DNA of 64,000 nucleotides from Amblyomma americanum (taxonomy: Eukaryota; Arthropoda; Arachnida; Ixodida; Ixodidae), in assembly GCF_052857255.1 (NCBI RefSeq), contig NW_027526502.1, positions 124,001 through 188,000 on the forward strand, in the 5' to 3' direction. The stretch's first letter is position 1; each line of letters begins with the position of its first letter. Of the stretch, positions 57,136 to 64,000 are shown piece after piece. The notes below the pieces were generated by a model. That model was not told the DNA's origin. It worked only from the letters and a program-made list of their open reading frames with translations, and did not search any database. Both the position numbers and the translations under genes were made by a program.

Positions 57136-57217
57136 CAGCTGGTTGAGGGCACAAAGTTCAGACGGTGGAAGGCAATCAGCTGGTTGAGGGCACAAAGTTC
57201 AGACGGTGGAAGGCAAT
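57136..57217. repeat. 41-bp tandem duplication inside a satellite monomer
   Basis: The units lie at 57136-57176 and 57177-57217. This copy is embedded in a stretch that matches 19.9-21.9 kb of the left array at offset 36511. Confidence 0.93.
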
Positions 57218-59621
57218 CTGCAGCAAAACGCAGCGACACAGTAAGTTGGTGCTCGCCGCTTATCGTCTCCGCTGCCAAGTGAGGTCGAAGGCGATGGGTC
57301 TCTGTCCTTATAGCTGGCGTCCGATGACGTCAGGTGAAAACGCCACCGATAGCCGCAACCATTGATGGAAACCGCCCCTTCTAGCCGGTAAGGGCAAGCC
57401 AGCGTTTTCCACGCTCATGCTCTCAGCTGGTTGAGGCCACAAAGTTCAGACGGTGGAAGGCAATCTGCAGCAAAACGCAGCGACACAGTAAGTTGGTGCT
57501 CGCCGCTTGTCGTCTCCTCTGCCAAGTGAGGCCGAAGGCGATGGGTCTCTGTCCTTATAGCTGGCGTCCGATGACATCAGGTGAAAACGCCACCGATAGC
57601 CACAACCGCTGAAGGAAACCGCCCCTTCTAGCCGGTAAGGGAAAGCCAATGTTTGCCACGCTCATGCAGTCAGCTGGTTGAGGGCACAAAGTTCAGACGG
57701 TGGAAGGCAATCTGCAGCAAAACGCAGCGACACAGTAAGTTGGTTTTTGCCGCTTATCGTCTCCGCTGCCAAGTGAAGCCGAAGGCGATGAGTCTCTGTC
57801 CTTATAGCTGGCGTCCGATGACGTCAGGTGAAAACGCCACCGATAGCCGCAACCGCTGAAGGAAACCGCCCCTTTTAGCCGCTAAGGGCAAGCCAACGTT
57901 TCCCACGCTCATGCAGTCAGCTGGTTGAGGGCACAAAGTTCAGACGGTGGAAGGCAATCTGCAGCAAAACGCAGCGACACAGTAAGTTGGTGCTCGCCGC
58001 TTATCGACTTCGCTGCCAAGTGAGGCCGAAGGCGATGGGTCTCTGTCCTTGTAGCTGGCGTCCGATGACGTCAGGTGAAAACGCCACCGATAGCCGCAAC
58101 CGCTGAAGAAAACCGCTCCTTCTAGCCGGTAAGGGCAAGCTAACGTTTGCCACGCTCATGCAGTCAGCTGGTTAAGGGCACAAAGTTCAGACGGTGGAAG
58201 GCAATCTGCAGCAAAACGCAGCGACACAGTAAGTTGGTGCTCGCCGCTTATCGTGTCCGCTGCCAAGAGAGGCCGAAGGCGATGGGTCTCTCTCCTTATA
58301 GCTGGCGTCCGATGACGTCAGGTGAAAACGCCACCGATAGCCGCAACCGCTGAAGGAAACTGCCCCTTCTAGCCGGTAAGGGCAAGTTAGCGTTTTCCAC
58401 GCTCATGCAGTCAGCTGGTTGAGGGCACAAAGTTCAGACGGTGGAAGGCAATCTGCAGCAAAACGCAGCGACACAGTAAGTTGGTGCTCGCCGCTTATCG
58501 TCTTCGCTGCCAAGTGATGCCGAAGGCGATGGGTCTCAGTCCTTATAGCTGGCGTCCGATGACGTAAGGTGAAAACGCCACCGATAGCCGCAACCGCTGA
58601 AGGAAACCGCCCCTTTTAGGCGGTAAGTGCAAGCCAACGTTTTCCACGCTCATGCAGTCAGCTGGTTGAGGGCACAAAGTTCAGACGGTGGAAGGCAATC
58701 TGCAGCAAAACGCAGCGACACAGTAAGTTGGTGCTCGCCACTTATCGTCTCCGCTGCCAAGTGAGGCCGAAAGCAATGGGTCTCTGTCCTTATAGCTGGC
58801 GTCCGATTACGTCAGGTGAAAACGCCACCGATAGCCGCAACCACTGAAGGAAACCGCCCCTTTTAGCCGCTAAGGGCAAGCCAACGTTTCCCACGCTCAT
58901 GCAGTCAGCTGGTTGAGGGCACAAAGTTCAGACGGTGGAAGGCAATCTGCAGCAAAACGCAGCGACACAGTAAGTTGGTACTCGCCGCTTATCGTCTCCG
59001 CTGCCAAGTGAGGCCGAAGGCGATGGGTCTCTGTCCTTATAGCTGGCGTCCGATGACGTCAGGTGAAAACGCCACCGATAGCCGCAACCGCTGAAGGAAA
59101 CCGGCCCTTTTAGCCGGTAAGGGCAAGCCAACGTTTTCCACGCTCATGCAGTTAGCTGGTTTAGGGCACAAAGTTCAGACGGTGGAAGGCAATCTGCAGC
59201 AAAACGCAGCGACACAGTAAGTTGGTGCTCGCCGCTTATCGTCTCCGCTGCCAAGTGAGGCCGAAGGCGATGGGTCGCTGTCCTTATAGCTGGCGTCCGA
59301 TGACGTCAGGTGAAAACGCCACTGATAGCCGCAACCGCTGAAGGAAACCGCCCCTTCTAGCCGGTAAGGGCAAGCCAACGTTTGCCACGCTCATGCAGTC
59401 AGCTGGTTGAGGGCACAAAGTTCAGACGGTGGAAGGCAATCTGCAGCAAAACGCAGCGACACAGTAAGTTGGTGCTCGCCGCTTATCGTCTCCGCTGCCA
59501 AGTGAGGCCGAAGGCGATGGGTCTCTGTCCTTATAGCTGGCGTCCGATGACGTCAGGTGAATACGCCACCGATAGCCGCAACCGCTGAAGGAAACCGCCC
59601 CTTTTAGCCGGTAAGGGCAAG

Positions 59622-62600
59622 CCAACGTTTTCCACGCTCATGCAGTCAGCTGATTGAGGGCACAAAGTTCAGACGGTGGAAGGCAATCTGCAGCAAAACG
59701 CAGCGACACAGGAAGTTGGTGCTCGCCGCTTATGGTCTCCGCTGCCAAGTGAGGCCGAAGGCGATGGGTCTCTTTCCTTATAGCTGGCGTCCGATGACAT
59801 CAGCTGAAAACGCCGCCGATACCCGCAACCGCTGAAGGAAACCGCCCCTTTTAGCCGGTAAGGGCAAGCCAACGTTTGCCACGCTCATGCAGTCAGCTGG
59901 TTGAGGGCACAAAGTTCAGACGGTTGAAGGCAATCTGCAGCAAAACGCAGCGGCACAGTAAGTTGGTGCTCGCCGCTTATCCTCTCCGCTGCCAAGTGAG
60001 GCCGAAGGCGATGGGTCACTGTCCTTATAGCTGGCGTCCGATGACGTCAGGTGAAAACGCCACCGATAGCTGCAACCGTTGAAGGAAACCGCCCCTTCTA
60101 TCCGGTAAGGGCAAGCCAACGTTTGCCACGCTCATGCAGTCAGCTGGTTGAGGGCACAAATTTCAGACGGTGGAAGGCAATCTGCAGCAAAACGCAGCGA
60201 CACAGTAAGTTGGTGCTCGCCGCTTATCGTCTCCGCTGCCAATTGAGGCCGAAGGCGATGGGTCTCTGTCCTTATAGCTGGCGTCCGATTACGTCAGGTG
60301 AAAACGCCACCGATAGCGGCAACCACTGAAGGAAACCGCCCCTTTTAGCAGGTTAGGGCAAGCCAACGTTTTCCACGCTCATGCAGTCAGCTGGTTGAGG
60401 GCACAAAGTTCAGACGGTGGAAGGCAATCTGCAGCAAAACGCAGCGACACAGAAAGTTGGTGCTCGCCGCTTATCGTCTCCGCTGCCAAGTGAGGCCGAA
60501 GGCGATGGGTGTCTGTCCTTATAGCTGGCTTCCGATGACGTCAGGTGAAAACGCAACCGAAAGCCGCAACCGCTGAAGGAAACCGCCCCTTCTAGCCGGT
60601 AAGGGCAAGCCAAAGTTTTCCACGCTCATGCAGTCAGCTGGTTGAGGGCACAAAGTTCAGACGGTGGAAGGCAATCTGCAGCAAAACGCAGCGACTCAGT
60701 AAGTTGGTGCTCGCCGCTTATCGTCTCCGCTGCCAAGTGAGGCCGAAGGCGATGCGTCTCTGTCCTTATAGCTGGCGTGCGATGACCTCAGGTGAAAACG
60801 CCACCGATAGCCGCAACCGCTGAAGGAAACCGCCCCTTTTATCCGGTAAGGGCAAGCCAACGTTTGCCACGCTCATGCAGTCAGCTGGGTGAGAACACGA
60901 AGTTTAGACGGTGGAAGGCAATCTGCAGCAAAACGCAGTGACACAGAAAGTTGCTGCTCGCCGCTTATCGTCTCCGCTGCCAAGTGAGGCCGAAGGCGAT
61001 GGGTCTCTGTCCTTATAGCTGGCGTCCGATGACGTCAGGTGAAAACGCAACCGATAGCCGCAGCCGCTGAAGGAAACCGCCCCTTTTAGCCGGTAAGGGC
61101 AAGCCAACGTTTTCCACGCTCATGCAGTCAGCTGGTTGAGGGCACAAATTTCAGACGGTGGAAGGCAATCTGCAGGAAAACGCAGCGACACAGTAAGTTG
61201 GTGCTCGCCGCTTATCGTCTCCGCTGCAAAGTGAGGCCGAAGGCGATGGGTCTCTGTCCTTATAGCTCGCTTCCGATGACGTCAGGTCAAAACGCCACCG
61301 ATAGCCGCAACCGCTGAAGGAAACCACCCCTTTTAGACGGTGAGGGCTAGCCAACGTTTGCCACGCTCATGCAGTCAGCTGGTTGAGGGCACAAAGTTCA
61401 GACGGTTGAAGGCAATCTGCAGCAAATCGCAGCGACACAGTAAGTTGGTGCTCGCCGCTTATCGTCTCCGCTGCCATGTGAGGCCGAAGGCGATGGGTCT
61501 CTGTCCTTATAGCTGGCTTCCGATGACGTCAGGTGAAAACGCAACCGAAAGCCGCAACCGCTGAAGGAAACCGCCCCTTTTAGACGGTGAGGGCTAGCCA
61601 ACGTTTGCCGCACTCATGCAGTTAGCTGGTTGAGGGCACAAAGTTCAGACGGTGGAAGGCAATCTGCAGCAAAACGCAGCGACACAGTAAGTTGGTGCTC
61701 GCCGCTTATCGTCTCCGCTGCCAAGTGAGGCCGAAGGCGATGGGTCTCTGTCCTTACAGCTGGCGTGCGATGACATCATGTGAAAACGCCACCGATAGCC
61801 GCAACCGCTGACGGAAACCGCACCTTTTAGCCGGTAAGGGCAAGACAACGTTTGCCACGCTCATGCAGTCAGCTGGTTGAGGGCACAAAGTTCAGACGGT
61901 GGAAGGCAATCTGCAGCAAAACGCAGCGACACAGTAAGTTGATGCTCGCCGCTTATCGTCTCCGCTGCCAAGTGACGCCGAAGGCGATGGGTCTCTGTCC
62001 TTATAGCTGGCGTCCGATGACGTCAGGTGAAAACGCCACCGATAGCCGTAACCACTGAAGGAAACCGCCCCTTCTAGCCGGTAAGGGCAAGCCAACGTTT
62101 GTCACGCTCATGCAGTCAGCTGGTTGAGGGCACAAAGTTCAGACGGTGGAAGGCCATCTGCAGCAAAACGCAGCGACACAGTAAGTTGGTGCTCGCCGCT
62201 TATGGTCTCCGCTGCCAAGTGAGGTCGAAGGCGATGGGTCACTGTCCTTATAGCTGGCTTCCGATGACGTCAGGTGAAAACGCCACCGATAACTGCAACC
62301 GTTGAAGGAAACCGCCCCTTCTATCCGGTAAGGGCAAGCCAACGTTTGCCACGCTCATGCAGTCAGCTGGTTGAGGGCACAAATTTCAGACGGTGGAAGG
62401 CAATCTGCAGCAAAACGCAGCGACACAGTAAGTTGGTGCTCGCCGCTTATCGTCTCCGCTGCCAATTGAGGCCGAAGGCGATGGGTCTCTGTCCTTATAG
62501 CTGGCGTCCGATTACGTCAGGTGAAAACGCCACCGATAGCCGCAACCACTGAAGGAAACCGCCCCTTTTAGCTGGTAAGGGCAAGCCAACGTTTTCCACG

Positions 62601-64000
62601 CTCATGCAGTCAGCTGGTTGAGGGCACAAAGTTCAGACGGTGGAAGGCAATCTGCAGCAAAACGCAGCGACTCAGTAAGTTGGTGCTCGCCGCTTATCGT
62701 CTCCGCTGCCAAGTGAGGCCGAAGGCGATGGGTCTCTGTCCTTATAGCTGGCTTCTGATGACGTCAGGTGAAAACGCAACCGAAAGCCGCAACCGCTGAA
62801 GGAAACCGCCCCTTCTAGCCGGTAAGGGCAAGCCAAAGTTTTCCACGCTCATGCAGTCAGCTGGTTGAGGGCACAAAGTTCAGACGGTGGAAGGCAATCT
62901 GCAGCAAAACGCAGCGACTCAGTAAGTTGGTGCTCGCCGCTTCTCGTCTCCGCTGCCAAGTGAGGCCGAAGGCGATGCGTCTCTGTCCTTATAGCTGGCG
63001 TCCGATGACGTCAGGTGAAAACGCCGCCCATAGACGCAACCGCTGAAGGAAACCGCCCCTTTTAACCGGTAAGTCAAGCCAACGTTTGCCACGCTCATGC
63101 AGTCAGCTGGTTGAGGGCACAAAGTTCAGACGGTGGAAGGCAATCTGCAGCAAAACGCTGCGACACCGTAAGTTGGTGCTCGCCGCTTATCGTCTCCGCT
63201 GCCAAGTGAGGCCGAAGGCGATGGGTCTCTGTCCTTATAGCTGGCGTGCGATGACGTCAGGTGAAAACGCCACCGATAGCCGCAACCGCCGAAGGAAACC
63301 GCCAATTTTAGCCGGTAAGGGCAAGCCAACGTTTGCCACGCTCATGCAGTCAGCTGGGTGAGAACACGAAGTTCAGACGGTGGAAGGCAATCTGCAGCAA
63401 AACGCAGTGACACAGTAAGTTTGTGCTCGCCGCTTATCGTCTCCGCTGCCAAGTGAGGCCGAAGGCGATGGGTCTCTGTCCTTATAGCTGGCGTCCGATG
63501 ACGTCAGCTGAAAACGCCGCCGATAGCCGCAACCGCTGAAGGAAACCGCCCCTTTTAGCCGGTAAGGGCAAGCCAACGTTTGCCACGCTCATGCAGTCAG
63601 CTGGTTGAGGGCACAAAGTTCAGACGGTGGAAGGCAATCTGCAACAAATCGCAGCGACACAGTAAGTTGGTGCTCGCCGCTTAGCGTCTCCGCTGCCAAG
63701 TGAGGCCGAAGGCGATGGGTCTCTGTCCTTATAGCTGGCTTCCGATGACGTCAGGTGAAAACGCAACCGAAAGCCGCAACCGCTGAAGGAAACCGCCCCT
63801 TCTAGCCGGTAAGGGCAAGCCAAAGTTTTCCACGCTCATGCAGTCATCTGGTTGAGGGCACAAAGTTCAGACGGTGGAAGGCAATCTGCAGCAAAACGCA
63901 GCGACACAGTAAGTTGGAGCTCGCCGCTTATCGTCTCCGCTGCCAAGTGAGGCCGAAGGCGATGCGTCTCTGTCCTTATAGCTGGCGTCCGATGACGTCA
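59622..64000. repeat. Higher-order satellite block A, right copy
   Basis: This is the right-hand copy of the block seen at 1340-5720, cut off by the window edge. Within the right array the start of the same block also occurs 5722 bp earlier (from 53900). That distance equals 23 monomers plus the 41-bp internal duplication found at 57136. Confidence 0.85.

Larger units (their letters stand above)
53826..64000. repeat. 247-bp satellite array, right block
   Basis: The same satellite as 1-24263 restarts at TGACGTCAGG and continues to the window edge, about 41 monomers. The phase relative to the end of the left block would require 49 bp of a monomer, plus any number of whole monomers, to be missing. 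Long stretches match left-array segments at constant offsets (52560, 36511, 58035 and 58282), so both blocks derive from one family of higher-order units. Confidence 0.96.

Overview
This is a eukaryotic, repeat-only window. Every protein-like stretch I can recognise belongs to a transposable element, and no host gene is visible. The mix of elements points to an arthropod, most likely a hard tick: a CR1-like LINE ending in a long GGAT/ATCC tail, a Penelope-like element, a SINE-like fragment and Ty3-type LTR elements. The taxon call comes from remembered resemblance of the repeats, not from a search.

Layout. (1) 1-24263 is a tandem satellite of about 247 bp per monomer, roughly 98 monomers, with clear higher-order structure. 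This includes a 19-monomer block of 4692 bp duplicated in tandem and nearly identical. Most monomers carry a perfect TGACGTCA palindrome. (2) 24264-53825 is a 29.6-kb island of nested and side-by-side transposable elements. (3) 53826-64000 is the same satellite, built from the same higher-order blocks, about 41 monomers.

Inside the island, an old plus-strand LTR retroelement (24383-34693) reads gag zinc knuckle, protease, integrase, reverse transcriptase, RNase H, then a putative LTR. This is the Gmr1-like order (integrase before RT). It is broken by frameshifts and stops, by a LINE fragment in its RT, and by a young complete Ty3/gypsy element on the minus strand (24625-29810). The young element has 173-bp LTRs that differ at one base, an ATAT target duplication, intact gag and pol, and a G GGA AAC heptamer directly before the gag stop that would give a -1 frameshift into pol.

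Next comes about 4 kb of unassigned AT-rich DNA with a hairpin. It is followed by a SINE-like fold-back joined to a nearly complete Penelope-like element (38.7-41.0 kb) and a decayed stretch with LINE scraps. Two CR1-like LINEs then lie head to head: one minus-strand copy with an esterase-like ORF1 and a 525-bp GGAT tail (43.95-48.1 kb), and one plus-strand copy with a 2A-like motif in ORF1 (48.1-51.8 kb). A 3' fragment of an RNase H-bearing LINE follows, then AT microsatellites, then about 300 bp of GC-rich DNA at the right satellite junction.

Only the inner Ty3 element looks capable of activity. All other elements carry stops, frameshifts or deletions. The most notable points are the Gmr1-like domain order, the frameshift signal, the 2A-like motif, and the CRE-type palindrome repeated through a satellite with recent higher-order duplications.
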